Position numbers and translations under genes: made by a program | Shown here: piece after piece, positions 34,901 to 44,554 of the stretch | How the letters are laid out: every line of letters starts with the position of its first letter | Position numbering within the stretch: position 1 is the stretch's first letter | Notes under the pieces: generated by a model | What the model saw: the letters and a program-made list of their open reading frames with translations, nothing else | Databases searched by the model: none | Told to the model about the DNA's origin: nothing | DNA from: Frigoriglobus tundricola | Lineage (GTDB): Bacteria > Planctomycetota > Planctomycetia > Gemmatales > Gemmataceae | Direction of reading: 5' to 3' | Length of the DNA stretch: 64,000 nucleotides | NCBI RefSeq assembly: GCF_013128195.2 | Contig: NZ_CP053452.2 | Span: forward strand, 6,820,001-6,884,000

Positions 34901-35815
34901 TCACGCCGCCTTGCTCAACTCGCTCAGCACCGCCATCCGCACCGCGAGCCCGTTCGTCACCTGATCGAGGATCGCGGAGTTCGGGCCGTCGGCCACCTCC
35001 GGGGTCACCTCGACGCCGCGGTTGATCGGCCCCGGCGCCAGGAGCAGCACGTTCGGCTTCGCCTTCTTCATCCGCTCGCCGTCCACGCCGAATAACAAGC
35101 GGTACTCGCGGATGGACGGGAACAGCCCGCTCCGCTGCCGCTCGAACTGTACCCGCAAGAGGTTCAGCACGTCGCAGCGCGGCAGCACGTCGTCGAGCTT
35201 GTCCGCCACCTCCACGCCCAACCGGGTCACGTCCGCCGGGACGAGGGTGGTGGGGCCGCACACGATCACCTTCGCGCCGAGTGCGGTCAGCGCGTGGATG
35301 TTGCTCCGCGCCACGCGGCTGTGCGCGATGTCGCCCACCAGCCCGACCGTCAGGCCGGCGAGGCGGCCGAGCTTGGCGCGGATGGTGAGGATGTCGAGCA
35401 GCGCCTGTGTGGGGTGCTCGTGCGCGCCGTCGCCGGCGTTCACGACGCGGACGTGCGGCTTCAGGTGCTTGGCGAGCATGTGCGGCGCGCCCGGCGACGA
35501 GTGCCGCACGACCACCATGTCGATGCCCATCGCCTCGATGTTCTTGGCGGTGTCGATGAACGTCTCGCCCTTGGACGTGCTCGACCCGCTGGGCGAAAAG
35601 TCCAGCACGTCCGCGCCGAGCCGCCGGGCGGCCAGCCCGAAGCTCATCCGGGTCCGCGTGGACGGCTCGTAGAACAGGTTCACGACGACTTTTCCCTTGA
35701 GGACGTCGCGCTTGGGCACGTCCCCCACGCCCACGCCCGCGAACGTCTCCGCGGCGTCCAGCAGGCGCGTGAGCCCCGCCGCCGACAGCCCTTCCAGCCC
35801 GAGCAAGTGACGCAT
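34901..35815 (-). CDS. pyrB: Aspartate carbamoyltransferase, catalytic subunit
   Basis: 304 residues from ATG 35815 (GGAGGG site upstream). Carbamoyl-phosphate binding STRTR at 52-56 ([20 protein letters not shown]), then the lysine loop [28 protein letters not shown] and [16 protein letters not shown], and the aspartate-binding region [12 protein letters not shown]. Catalyses carbamoyl phosphate plus aspartate to N-carbamoyl-aspartate, feeding pyrC. Length matches unregulated catalytic subunits; no pyrI or pyrR gene is in the window. Confidence 0.95.
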   Translation of the reverse strand: MRHLLGLEGLSAAGLTRLLDAAETFAGVGVGDVPKRDVLKGKVVVNLFYEPSTRTRMSFGLAARRLGADVLDFSPSGSSTSKGETFIDTAKNIEAMGIDMVVVRHSSPGAPHMLAKHLKPHVRVVNAGDGAHEHPTQALLDILTIRAKLGRLAGLTVGLVGDIAHSRVARSNIHALTALGAKVIVCGPTTLVPADVTRLGVEVADKLDDVLPRCDVLNLLRVQFERQRSGLFPSIREYRLLFGVDGERMKKAKPNVLLLAPGPINRGVEVTPEVADGPNSAILDQVTNGLAVRMAVLSELSKAA

Positions 35816-36187
35816 GTACCCTCCGACCGCCGGACCCCGACTCCCCTCCGCCCCTCCGCCCCTCTCATGCGCACCCACCGATCGGTGCGGCCCGCGGCGC
35901 CCCGATCGGTGCCGGCGCGCCCGCTCGAGCGGCACCGGGCGCGAACGTGAGCGCAACGTGAGGACGGTGTGAACCACCTTACCGAATGACCGCGTCGGGG
36001 GCGAGTGGGCGGACGCGCGCGGGTTCACGGCGACCGCCGAGGATCGCCCCACCGCGCGCCGGGGCCGCTTCGTCATCGGAGGAGGGGATGAGCCTGAGTC
36101 GAAGAATGCTGCCGAAGAGCCTGTATGCTGTCTTTCTTCCGGAGGCACTTCAGGCATGGGCGGAGAAAAAATGTACCGCCTGTTCGT

Positions 36188-36246
36188 GTTGTGGTGCCGG
36201 CGTCTCGCCTGCCTCGCTTTGGCAGGCGAGACGCCGGCACCACAAC
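36188..36246. repeat. Perfect 26-bp hairpin
   Basis: Arms 36188-36213 and 36221-36246 (gttgtggtgccggcgtctcg... and its exact complement) around a 7-base loop. The gap 35816-36393 contains this and no supported gene. Confidence 0.75.
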
Positions 36247-36393
36247 AGGATCGAACCTGAGCGGGCGAGCATTTTCCCGCTTCTGCCTAGAGGAGAGGGG
36301 GCGGGAGGGGCTCGACGGCGCGGCCCGGACCTACCGGAAGTCGCGATCGAGCGCCCCACGAGCGACGCGCGCCGCAGGGACGGCACGGCCGCG

Positions 36394-39300
36394 TTAGCTC
36401 ACGCTCCCGAGTAACTCGACGGCGTTTCCGTTGGCGCGCCCCAGACCGCTGCTCTCGTAGGCACCCACGCCGTAGAGATAGATGCGAACGGTGACGGTGC
36501 CGCTCAGCCCCTGGAGGCCCGGGTTGCCGCTCAAGGTCGCGCTGGCGGTGTTAGTGGTGCCGGTGAAGACGGTGGCGAAGTTGACGCCGTCGGTGCTGAC
36601 CTGGATGCCGACGCCGGGGGTCTCGTTCTGGCCCCAGGCGGCGACGTTGATGCCGCTCAACGAGAGCGTGCCGCCGCTGGTGGGCTGGACGGTGAACTGG
36701 TAGTACTGTTGCAGGTTGACGGCGGCGGCGAGGGTGGCCCCGTACATGTGCCCGACCGCCCCGCTGGCGAACGAGTTGGCGCCGAGCCCCTGCGTGTCGG
36801 GGCGCAGGCCGGCGCCGCGGGTGATGGCGGACGCCGTCAGGCCGGTGGCCACGGTCGTGGCCGCGTCGCTGGTCTCCTTACCCGTGTCGCCGGCGAAATT
36901 GAAGCCCACCACAGATTGAGTCGGCGCGGACTGGACGGACCCCGTGACCGTCACACTGTTCCCGGACGCCCGGCCGAGCCCGCTGCTCTCGTAAGCTCCG
37001 ACGCCGTACAGGTAGACCCGGACCGTGACCGTGCCACTGACGCCTTGGACGGCCGCCACTTGACTGAGGTTGGCGCTAGCGGTGTTAGTGGTGCCGGTGA
37101 AGACGGTGGCGAAGTTGACGCCGTCGGTGCTGACCTGGATGCCGACGCCGGGGGTCTCGTTCTGGCCCCAGGCGGCGACGTTGATGCCGCTCAACGAGAG
37201 CGTGCCGCCGCTGGTGGGCTGGACGGTGAACTGGTAGTACTGTTGCAGGTTGACGGCGGCGGCGAGGGTGGCCCCGTACATGTGCCCGACCGCCCCGCTG
37301 GCGAACGAGTTGGCGCCGAGCCCCTGCGTGTCGGGGCGCAGGCCGGTGCCGCGGGTGATGGCGGACGCCGACAGGCCGGTGGCCACGGTCGTGGCCGCGT
37401 CGCTGGTCTCCCGGCCCGTGTCGCCGTTGAAATTGAAGCCCAGCACCGTTGCGGACGAGCTGCTCGTGCTCACGGTCGTCGCCGCAGTTCCGGTGATGGT
37501 GCTGGTCACCGTGTCCGTCGCGGTCACGGATTCGGACCCGGCCGTCTTCAGGGTCACGGTGAACGTGTGCGTTCCGGCGTCGGCCGCGGTGAACGTGTAG
37601 TTCGCGGGCAGCCCCGCCTGACCATCGGTACTCGTGAAGTGAACCGTGCCACGATAGCCAGTGGCGACGTTCCCGTACGCGTCCTTCAGGGTCGCGGTCA
37701 CGCTGAACGCGCTTCCCGCCGTCGCCGTGGTGGGCTCGGACAGTTGGAGCGCGCTGGCCGCCGCCGCCGACACCGTCGTGGACGCACTACTCGTCAGCGC
37801 ACTGGTTACTGTGTCCGTCGCGGTCACCGACTCGGACCCGGCCGTCTTCAGGGTCACGGTGAACGTGTGCGCCCCGGCATCGGCCGCCGTGAACGTGTAG
37901 TTCGCGGGCAGCACCGCCTGACCATCGGTACTCGTGAAGTGGACCGTGCCACGATAGCCAGTGGCCGCGTTCCCGTACGCGTCCTTCAGGGTCGCGGTCA
38001 CGCTGAACGCGGTGCCGGCCGTCGCCGTGGTGGGCTCGGACAGTTGGAGCGCGCTGGCCGCCGCCGCCGAAACGGTTGTGGAACCGCTACTCGTCAGCGC
38101 ACTGGTTACTGTGTCCGTCGCGGTCACCGACTCGGACCCGGCCGTTTTCAGGGTCACGGTGAACGTGTGAACCCCGGCATCGGCCGCGGTGAACGTGTAG
38201 TTCGCGGGCAGCCCCGCCTGACCATCGGTACTCGTGAAGTGGACCGTGCCACGATAGCCAGTGGCGACGTTCCCGTACGCGTCCTTCAGGGTCGCGGTCA
38301 CGCTGAACGCGGTGCCGGCCGTCGCCGTGGTGGGCTCGGACAGTTGGAACACGCTGGCTGACGCCGCCGAAACGGTTGTGGACGCGCTACTCGTCAGCGC
38401 ACTGGTTACTGTGTCCGTCGCCGTCACCGACTTCGAGCCGGCCGTCTTCAGGGTCACGGTGAACGTGTGCGTTCCGGCATCGGCCGCGGTGAACGTGTAG
38501 TCGGCCGGCAGCCCCGCCTGACCGTCCGTACTCGTGAAGTGGACCGTGCCCCGGTACCCGGTGTTGGTGCCTCCACTGCTGGTCTGAGCCGTCACCGTCA
38601 CCGTGAACGCGGTGCCCGCGGTTGCCGCCGATGGGGCCGACACTGCGAACGTGGTCCCGGCGCTCGTGCTCACGGTCGCGGTCGCGGCCCCGGTGATGGC
38701 CCCGGTCGCGGTGTCCGTCGCCGTCACCGACTCGGACCCGACCGTCTTTAGGGTCACGGTGAACGTGTGGACCCCGGCATCGGCCGCGGTGAACGTGTAG
38801 TCGGCCGGCAGCCCCGCCTGACCGTCCGTGCTCGTGAAGTGGACCGTGCCCCGGTACCCGGTGTCCGTGGTCCCGGTGCCGGTCTGGGCCGTCACCGTCA
38901 CCGTGAACGCGGTGCCCGCGGTCGCTGTCGCCGGGGCCGACACCTGGAAGTGGGTGGTGATGTTGGACGTGGAGTACTGGTCGTACCCGGCGTCCACCCC
39001 GCCCATGCTGGGCCGCAGGGTGCCCTTGGCGTCGGTCGCCGGGGCGTCGGTCGCGGTCCCGGTGTTGATGGCCGGGGACCCGGGGATCAGGCGGTAGTTA
39101 TCGGTCGCCGGGTCCGCGAACAGGGCCATCAGCGCGGCCGTGTTGAACGTGCTGGTCACCGAGTGCGCGTCCTGGCCGGTGGCGGTCCGCCACTGGGCCA
39201 GGGTCAGGTTGGCGCTGTTCCCGTCCGAGGTGGACATCTTGTTCTCGACCAGGTTGTAGTCGCTGGTGAGCCCGGTCAGGCTGTCGGTGGAGATGTCGAA

Positions 39301-40242
39301 CGCGCCCGGGAACCCGGCGGCGCTGTCCAGGATGTTGTTGAGTACCGTGTTGCCGGTGCTCGTGTTGTTGATGTGCAGGGCCCAGCCCCCGTTGGACGCG
39401 ACCATCACCGTGTTGTTGATCACCCGGTTGTTGGACGACCCGCCCCCGCCGTTGAAGAGCGACAGGCTGATCCCGTTGGCGTGCTCGTTGTAGATCAGGT
39501 TGTTCTCGAACACCGAGTTCTGGACCCCGTCGCAGTTGATCCCGGCCCCGCCCCCGACCCCGTTGTCGTAGATCACGTTGTCGGTCACCGTGGCCCCGGT
39601 GATGATCCCGCCGGACCCGCTGGTGCCCAGGTCCCCGTTGAGTTCGATCCCGCAGTCGTGGTTGCCCCAGACCGTGTTGCCGCTGATGGTCGGGTTGTTG
39701 CCGTTGCCCGTGGCGTCGCTGTTGGACACGTAGATCCCGTGCTGCTGGGCCGAGCGGGAGGCCACGTTGTTGAGGATCTGGAGGTTCTTGCTGAACCCGC
39801 TGAAGATGCCCCACACGGCGTTCTGGTCGCAGTCGTTGTTCTGGATGATGACGTTGGTGTCCGCGACCGCGCGGATCCCGGCCCGGCCGGTCCCGGAGAC
39901 GGCGAACCCCTGGACCGTGACGAAACTGGCCCCCTCCAGGTCGATGCCGTCGGCGGTGGTCGGGTTGTCCGAGGTGATGTCGGCCCCGGGCTGGCCGGTG
40001 AAGGTGATCCGGGCGCTCGCGGTGCCGCTGGTGGTCAGGTAGAACCCGGCGTAGTTGCCGGCCAGGACGTTCACGGTGTCGCCGGCCTTGACCGTGTCGG
40101 CGGCGTGCTGGAGGGTGTGCCACGGGTGGGCCGCGTCCCCGGCCGCGGTGTCCGCCCCGGCCGCCGATACGTAGTACACCGCCGGTACTTCGCGCGGCTC
40201 CAACGACTCGACACTCAGACCCAAGTGGTTGCGCTGTGCCAT
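36394..40242 (-). CDS. Large surface protein: parallel beta-helix, five Ig-like repeats, two C-terminal modules
   Basis: 1,282 residues from ATG 40242. N-terminus MAQRNHLGLSVESLEPREVP has the planctomycete LEPRxxPA surface motif. Residues about 25-430 form a right-handed beta-helix (repeated NxVIxNNxxxxN patterns such as VIIQNNDCDQNAVWGIFSGF), as in pectate-lyase-like and adhesin proteins. Residues about 430-934 are five Ig-like repeats of exactly 100 residues (GTVHFTSTDGQAGLPA, GVHTFTVTLKTAGSESVTAT). The C-terminus is two near-identical 178-residue modules (VGFNFAGDTGKETSDAATTV, NSFASGAVGHMYGATLAAAV). Probably exported and surface-bound; substrate unknown. The TTG at 40257 is less likely as start. 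Confidence 0.85.
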   Translation of the reverse strand: MAQRNHLGLSVESLEPREVPAVYYVSAAGADTAAGDAAHPWHTLQHAADTVKAGDTVNVLAGNYAGFYLTTSGTASARITFTGQPGADITSDNPTTADGIDLEGASFVTVQGFAVSGTGRAGIRAVADTNVIIQNNDCDQNAVWGIFSGFSKNLQILNNVASRSAQQHGIYVSNSDATGNGNNPTISGNTVWGNHDCGIELNGDLGTSGSGGIITGATVTDNVIYDNGVGGGAGINCDGVQNSVFENNLIYNEHANGISLSLFNGGGGSSNNRVINNTVMVASNGGWALHINNTSTGNTVLNNILDSAAGFPGAFDISTDSLTGLTSDYNLVENKMSTSDGNSANLTLAQWRTATGQDAHSVTSTFNTAALMALFADPATDNYRLIPGSPAINTGTATDAPATDAKGTLRPSMGGVDAGYDQYSTSNITTHFQVSAPATATAGTAFTVTVTAQTGTGTTDTGYRGTVHFTSTDGQAGLPADYTFTAADAGVHTFTVTLKTVGSESVTATDTATGAITGAATATVSTSAGTTFAVSAPSAATAGTAFTVTVTAQTSSGGTNTGYRGTVHFTSTDGQAGLPADYTFTAADAGTHTFTVTLKTAGSKSVTATDTVTSALTSSASTTVSAASASVFQLSEPTTATAGTAFSVTATLKDAYGNVATGYRGTVHFTSTDGQAGLPANYTFTAADAGVHTFTVTLKTAGSESVTATDTVTSALTSSGSTTVSAAAASALQLSEPTTATAGTAFSVTATLKDAYGNAATGYRGTVHFTSTDGQAVLPANYTFTAADAGAHTFTVTLKTAGSESVTATDTVTSALTSSASTTVSAAAASALQLSEPTTATAGSAFSVTATLKDAYGNVATGYRGTVHFTSTDGQAGLPANYTFTAADAGTHTFTVTLKTAGSESVTATDTVTSTITGTAATTVSTSSSSATVLGFNFNGDTGRETSDAATTVATGLSASAITRGTGLRPDTQGLGANSFASGAVGHMYGATLAAAVNLQQYYQFTVQPTSGGTLSLSGINVAAWGQNETPGVGIQVSTDGVNFATVFTGTTNTASANLSQVAAVQGVSGTVTVRVYLYGVGAYESSGLGRASGNSVTVTGSVQSAPTQSVVGFNFAGDTGKETSDAATTVATGLTASAITRGAGLRPDTQGLGANSFASGAVGHMYGATLAAAVNLQQYYQFTVQPTSGGTLSLSGINVAAWGQNETPGVGIQVSTDGVNFATVFTGTTNTASATLSGNPGLQGLSGTVTVRIYLYGVGAYESSGLGRANGNAVELLGSVS
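36547..37414. repeat. Two near-identical 534-bp direct repeats inside the surface protein gene
   Basis: Matching points 36547 and 37081 are 534 bases apart, and about 340 bases (36547-36880 against 37081-37414) are almost unchanged at DNA level, including silent positions. This encodes the two C-terminal modules and points to recent duplication or gene conversion. Confidence 0.85.
37450..38949. repeat. Five 300-bp tandem repeats inside the surface protein gene
   Basis: The period is exactly 300 bases (equivalent points near 37511, 37811, 38111, 38411 and 38711). The middle three are the most alike; outer units are more diverged, as in expansion from the centre by unequal recombination. Confidence 0.85.
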
Positions 40243-41077
40243 CGAAATAGCCCCCAAAGTGAATTTTGTTTTAACTATCTGTTAAATTTTGATGTAGATT
40301 TCGTGCAGAGACCGTCGGACGTGCCCGCTCGTTGTTCCCCGGGCCGCTCGTCGGAGCTATCCGGGCCGCAAGTGACACGTTGTTCAGTGCTCGGTTATTT
40401 GGCCGCTCAGTGTTCGCGCGCCGCTCTCGGGTCCGGAGCCGGGGCCGGCGCTCCGTCAAAAGGCGTGCCCGACCGGCGCCCCGCAGGAGTGTGCGTTCGG
40501 CGCATCGGACGCGGGCGAACCACGCGCCGTGAGGTCGCCGGCCCCGGCGGTGGCGCAACGATTCCGGAGTCCCCCGCGAGCGGGAGAGTAAGTGTGTGCG
40601 TGCGCAAGTGTGAAGGTTCTCCGTATCACAGAGCGAAGGCGACGTGACACCTGCGACGGTAACCCTTGGGCGAGAACAAGGGTATGGGGACGGGGAAGTC
40701 GCGAGTCAAATTACTATAGGACGGATGTAAGGACGAAAACAACACGACACAGATATTACCCGATAATTCGGCGCCGATAAATCCGACAGTGGCCGCGAAC
40801 TGTGAAATCGGCCCACTTTTCCAGGGTTTCCGGCCCGGACCCGCACGCGCCGCGCGGGGGGTTCACGCACCCGTTGCGTCCGGTAACTCCCCACGTCCGG
40901 ACCTTCCCGGACGTCACTTCGGGTTGAAGAGGGGGCGCCCGGCGGCCCGGGTGCGGTCGCGGGGCAACTCGCGTTGTCTTCCGGCCCGCGACCTGTTGAC
41001 ATTGATCCGGGGCGCTCGGGGGCACACGCCCGTGCGCCTTTCGCGCCGCGGGGCGCGTTCTCGTTTGGGGTAGCGGC
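40243..41077. promoter_or_regulatory. Divergent control region between surface protein and rarA
   Basis: 835 bases without a supported gene. The AT-rich start (gtgaattttgttttaactat at 40259) is the likely promoter zone for the surface protein. Another AT-rich patch (aaattactataggacggatg near 40709) is further on. No ribosome-binding site or domain supports the short open frames. Confidence 0.45.
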
Positions 41078-42433
41078 GTGGACCTGTTCGATGACCTGCG
41101 GGACGAGAACCGACTCAAGGCGCGCCCGCTGGCGGCGCGGATGCGGCCCCGCACGCTGGACGAGTACGTCGGGCAGTCGCACTTCCTCGGTCCCGGCAAG
41201 TTGCTCCGCCGGATGCTCCTCGCGGACCGGCTCAACTCGCTGATCTTCTACGGCCCGCCGGGGTGCGGAAAAACGGCGCTCGCGCACGTGATCGCCCACC
41301 ACACGAAGAGCCGGTTCAAGCCGCTCAACGCGGTCGCGGCCGGCATCAAGGAGGTCCGCGAACTGCTCGCCGAGGCCCGCGGCCACCTCGAGGAGCTCGG
41401 CGAGCGGACGATCCTCTTCCTCGACGAGATCCACCGGTTCAACCGCGCGCAGCAGGACGTGCTCCTGCCCGACGTCGAGGACGGGGTCGTCATACTCATC
41501 GGCGCGACGACACAGAACCCGTTCTTCGCGATCAACACGCCGCTCCTGTCGCGGAGCCAGATCTTCCGCTTCGAGCCGCTGAGCCGGGACGACGTCCGCA
41601 CGCTCGTCACGCGCGCCCTGGCGGACACGGACCGGGGGCTCGGGAACCGGCACGTCGCGATCACCGACGACGCGCTGGCGTTCCTGGTGGAAGCGTGCGA
41701 CGGCGACGCCCGCCGGGCGCTGACCGCGCTGGAGATCGGGGTCAAGTCGGCACTGGCGCCGGAGGCCGGGGGGGGCGGTTCTTCGCCCGGCGTCGTGTTC
41801 GATCTCGCGCTCGCGCAGGACTCCATTCAGCAGAAGGTGATCGAGTTCGACCCGACGGGCGACACGCACTACGACACGGCCTCCGCGTTCATCAAGAGCC
41901 TCCGCGGGAGCGACCCGGACGCGGCCCTGTACTGGATGGCGCGGATGCTCGAGGGCGGCGAGGACCCGCGCTTCGTCGCCCGGCGGCTGGTGATCTTCGC
42001 CTCGGAAGACGTGGGCAACGCCGACCCGTTCGGTCTGGTCCTGGCCAACGCCGCGTGGGACGCAGTGGAGAAGGTCGGGCTGCCGGAGTGCCGCATCAAC
42101 CTCGCGCACTGCGTCTGCTACCTCGCCACGGCCCAGAAGTCGAACGCGGCCTACATGGCCGGCGAATCGGCCGCGAAGGACGTGAAGGAGGGGCGCACGC
42201 TGCCGGTGCCGCTGCACCTGCGCGACAAGAACTACCGGGGCGCCAAGGAGACGTTCGGCCACGGCGTCGGGTACAAGTACGCGCACGACTTCGAGGGCGG
42301 CTGGGTCGATCAGGAGTACATCCCGACCGACGCGGAGTACTACCACCCCACGGACCGCGGCCACGAGGCGAAGATCAAGGCCCGCCTGGACGAGCTGCGG
42401 AAGCGCAAGCAGAAGCCGGAGGGCCAGGGATGA
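41078..42433 (+). CDS. rarA: Replication-associated recombination protein A (MgsA/RarA), AAA+ ATPase
   Basis: 451 residues from GTG 41078. Opens with MDLFDDLRDENRLKARPLAA and RMRPRTLDEYVGQSHFLGPG, a RarA signature. Walker A GPPGCGKT 59-66, Walker B FLDEIHRF at 115-121, sensor GATTQNPFF, then ALYWMARMLEGGEDPRFVAR and DVGNADPFGL, and a C-terminal YKYAHDFEGGWVDQEYIPTD tetramerisation region. RarA acts at stalled replication forks with SSB. All motifs are intact, so it should be active. Confidence 0.95.
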   Translation: MDLFDDLRDENRLKARPLAARMRPRTLDEYVGQSHFLGPGKLLRRMLLADRLNSLIFYGPPGCGKTALAHVIAHHTKSRFKPLNAVAAGIKEVRELLAEARGHLEELGERTILFLDEIHRFNRAQQDVLLPDVEDGVVILIGATTQNPFFAINTPLLSRSQIFRFEPLSRDDVRTLVTRALADTDRGLGNRHVAITDDALAFLVEACDGDARRALTALEIGVKSALAPEAGGGGSSPGVVFDLALAQDSIQQKVIEFDPTGDTHYDTASAFIKSLRGSDPDAALYWMARMLEGGEDPRFVARRLVIFASEDVGNADPFGLVLANAAWDAVEKVGLPECRINLAHCVCYLATAQKSNAAYMAGESAAKDVKEGRTLPVPLHLRDKNYRGAKETFGHGVGYKYAHDFEGGWVDQEYIPTDAEYYHPTDRGHEAKIKARLDELRKRKQKPEGQG

Positions 42434-42530
42434 CGAATGGGATCATTTGTAGAGCCGGAGAGCGACCCGCTTTTTGCACGCGTGACGAGTGACGCCCCGC
42501 GCGTGTTCACGGCAGCGCTGGCTCGCGGAC

Positions 42531-42968
42531 TCACGTTACGGCTTCGGGTTCGGCCAGGATCGTCAGGGACGCGACGAGCCGGAGCGCTTCCTTTTGCGGC
42601 AGGTTGGCGACGGCGGCCACCGCGGGGGACAACTCCATAACGTCCCAGCCGAACTTCTCGTGGAGGATGCGGACGGCATCCCGAAGCGACCGACTTTCAG
42701 CAAGTAACGTGCGGAGCGCCCGCTCGACCGAGTGCGGGCGCGGCGGCGGGTTGGGGTTGATGTCGCCGGTCCGTTCGGCGAGCCGACGCCACCCCAGCGC
42801 ACGAAGGAGCGGTGTGAGAAACGCACTGCCAACTAGTAAACCCACTGCAACTGCAAGAGGTAGGAAGACGGACTCACGCGTGAGGGCAGGGCTCAACAGG
42901 AGACCGATGCCCACGCCTTGGAGATGGACCAAGAACGCGCCCCAGCGCGTCAGACCGTTGGCTCTCAT
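42531..42968 (-). CDS. Small membrane protein of unknown function
   Basis: 145 residues. Two hydrophobic helices early on (FLVHLQGVGIGLLLSPAL and VFLPLAVAVGLLVGSAFL), then a cytoplasmic helical tail (AESRSLRDAVRILHEKFGWD, LPQKEALRLVASLTILAEPE). High third-position GC supports coding. No known family. Convergent with rarA at about 100 bases. Confidence 0.5.
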   Translation of the reverse strand: MRANGLTRWGAFLVHLQGVGIGLLLSPALTRESVFLPLAVAVGLLVGSAFLTPLLRALGWRRLAERTGDINPNPPPRPHSVERALRTLLAESRSLRDAVRILHEKFGWDVMELSPAVAAVANLPQKEALRLVASLTILAEPEAVT

Positions 42969-43555
42969 GGCTGTTTGGTCCCCATCCCAAGAGCGGACGC
43001 GAATCCCGCTTCAATTATGACCTGACCATTCCCGTATAGCAAATAGCAAGTGCCGCGACCATTCGCCGCCGAGGCCCATTCGGTAGGAGATTCGTCGTGG
43101 GTTGTGTGCGCCGGATCTCGTTCACGAACCGTTTGCGGCTGTCTGATTTTGTGGCACCGGCTGTCGAGCCGGTGCTTCCGGGCACACAGGCTGGAAAACC
43201 GGTGCCACAAACCCAAAACACAGACCGCACTAACCGGACCGTGTATCCGCTCGCCCGCGCGGTCGCAGTGCGGAGAGAACGCCGACCCCCCAGCCGAAGC
43301 AGTAGAGGACGCAGATCAGCGAGGAGACAGCTTGCTCGACTCGATGCGTGTCTCCGGCGATTACGGTCCGACGGAGCGGGCGCCCCGAGCCCGGCCACCG
43401 GCCGGAACTGATAGACGACTCCAATGATGCGTTCGCACTTTTCGGAGGGCGGGGTGTTACCCCCGTAACAGTCCCGCTCCGGCCGCCGCCCGTTTCTGCT
43501 TCGGATCTGCGTCACCCGGGGCGCGTTCTGCATCTGTTTCGGCAGATGGCAGCGG
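42969..43555. other. Gap holding one palindromic element
   Basis: About 590 bases. It contains copy 5 of the palindromic element (43119-43247). A minus-strand frame at 43230-43424 has one hydrophobic run (SLICVLYCFGWGVGVLSAL) but no ribosome-binding site, so I do not call it a gene. Confidence 0.4.
43119..43247. repeat. Dispersed palindromic element, copy 5 of 5
   Basis: cgttcacgaaccgtttgcgg ... aaccggaccgtgtatcc with inner arms gtggcaccggctgtcgagcc and ctggaaaaccggtgccacaa. It is diverged from copies 3 and 4 but keeps the same order of parts. Confidence 0.75.
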
Positions 43556-44554
43556 CTACCCATTCGCGCCCGGTTCATCGCCCGGTCGGGGAGGCGTGCC
43601 ATCGGCCGGGTCGGGGCGTGGCGGAGGGGGAGGCGGCGCCGCGTCTTCACCGAGCCGGCGCAGGTACTCCGGCTCCCACGAGTCCTGCTCGTCCACCGGT
43701 TCGACGTGGATCGTCACCGCCACCCCCGGCCGCGCCGCCGTGAGTGCGGCTTCCAGCTCGTTCGCCAGCCGGTGCCCCGCGCGGACGGACAGCTCGCCGT
43801 CCACGAGCAGGTGGAACTCGACGAACCACCGCGCGCCGGAGGCGCGCGTGCGGAGCAGGTGGAAGCCGGCCCCTTCGGGGAGGTTACTGCGGATCACCTC
43901 GCGGATGCGGGCCAGTTCGTCGGGCGGCAGCGCGTGGTCCATCAGCCCGTCGAAGGAGCGGCGGATCAGCTCCAGCCCCTCGCGGGTGATGTGCAGCCCC
44001 ATCGCGATCGCGAGGAGCGCGTCGAAGAACAGTTTCCCCGTGGCCTGAACCAGCGCCAGCCCGATCAGCACGCCCGCGGACGTCCACACGTCGGCCATCA
44101 GGTGCTTGCCGTCGGCCTCCATCACGATCGATCTGTGCCTGCGGCCCTGGGCCAGCAGGACCCGGGCGACGACAAGGTTCACGAGCGACGCGACGAGCGC
44201 CAGCCCGCCCCCGAGCGCGAGCGCGTCGAGCGGTTCGGGGGCGACGAGCCGGCGGACGCCGTAGCCCGCGGCCCCGAGGCCGGCGACCACGATCAGCGTG
44301 CCCTCCAGGCCGCTGGAGAAGAACTCGATCTTCTCGTGCCCGTAGGTGTGACTCCTGTCGGCGGGGCGGGCCGCGTAGCACAGGGCAAAGTACGCGGTGA
44401 GAGCGGCGAGCAGGTTGACGCCCGATTCCAGGGCGTCGGTCAAGAGCCCTACGGACCCGGTGAGCCCGTAAGCGGCGCCCTTCATGCCGATGGTGGCGAC
44501 CGCCGCGGCGATGGAGAGCGCCACCGGCCAGCGCAACTGCGCGATGGGTTGCAT
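43556..44554 (-). CDS. Cation diffusion facilitator family transporter
   Basis: 332 residues from ATG 44554. Six membrane helices; metal-site motifs LLTDALESGVN in helix 2 and HLMADVWTSAGVL in helix 5, matching the HxxxD pair of CDF proteins. The C-terminal domain (HLLRTRASGARWFVEFHLLV, VTIHVEPVDEQDSWEPEYLR) is the ferredoxin-like cytoplasmic dimer domain. Exports divalent metal (Zn, Fe, Mn or Co) in exchange for protons. The second position of helix 2 has D but the first usual H is not clear, so metal choice is open. A GTG at 44587 would add 11 residues. Confidence 0.88.
   Translation of the reverse strand: MQPIAQLRWPVALSIAAAVATIGMKGAAYGLTGSVGLLTDALESGVNLLAALTAYFALCYAARPADRSHTYGHEKIEFFSSGLEGTLIVVAGLGAAGYGVRRLVAPEPLDALALGGGLALVASLVNLVVARVLLAQGRRHRSIVMEADGKHLMADVWTSAGVLIGLALVQATGKLFFDALLAIAMGLHITREGLELIRRSFDGLMDHALPPDELARIREVIRSNLPEGAGFHLLRTRASGARWFVEFHLLVDGELSVRAGHRLANELEAALTAARPGVAVTIHVEPVDEQDSWEPEYLRRLGEDAAPPPPPPRPDPADGTPPRPGDEPGANG

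Noticed and set aside
36709-40647. Plus-strand open frames of 550 and 626 codons opposite the surface protein gene
   Set aside because: They mirror the repeated minus-strand gene and have Arg/Gly/Val-rich nonsense products.
40789-41073. Short open frame before rarA
   Set aside because: No ribosome-binding site, composition like intergenic DNA, and overlaps the probable rarA promoter.
43230-43424. Minus-strand 64-codon frame with one hydrophobic run
   Set aside because: No ribosome-binding site or family, and it partly lies in the palindromic element; too weak to call.
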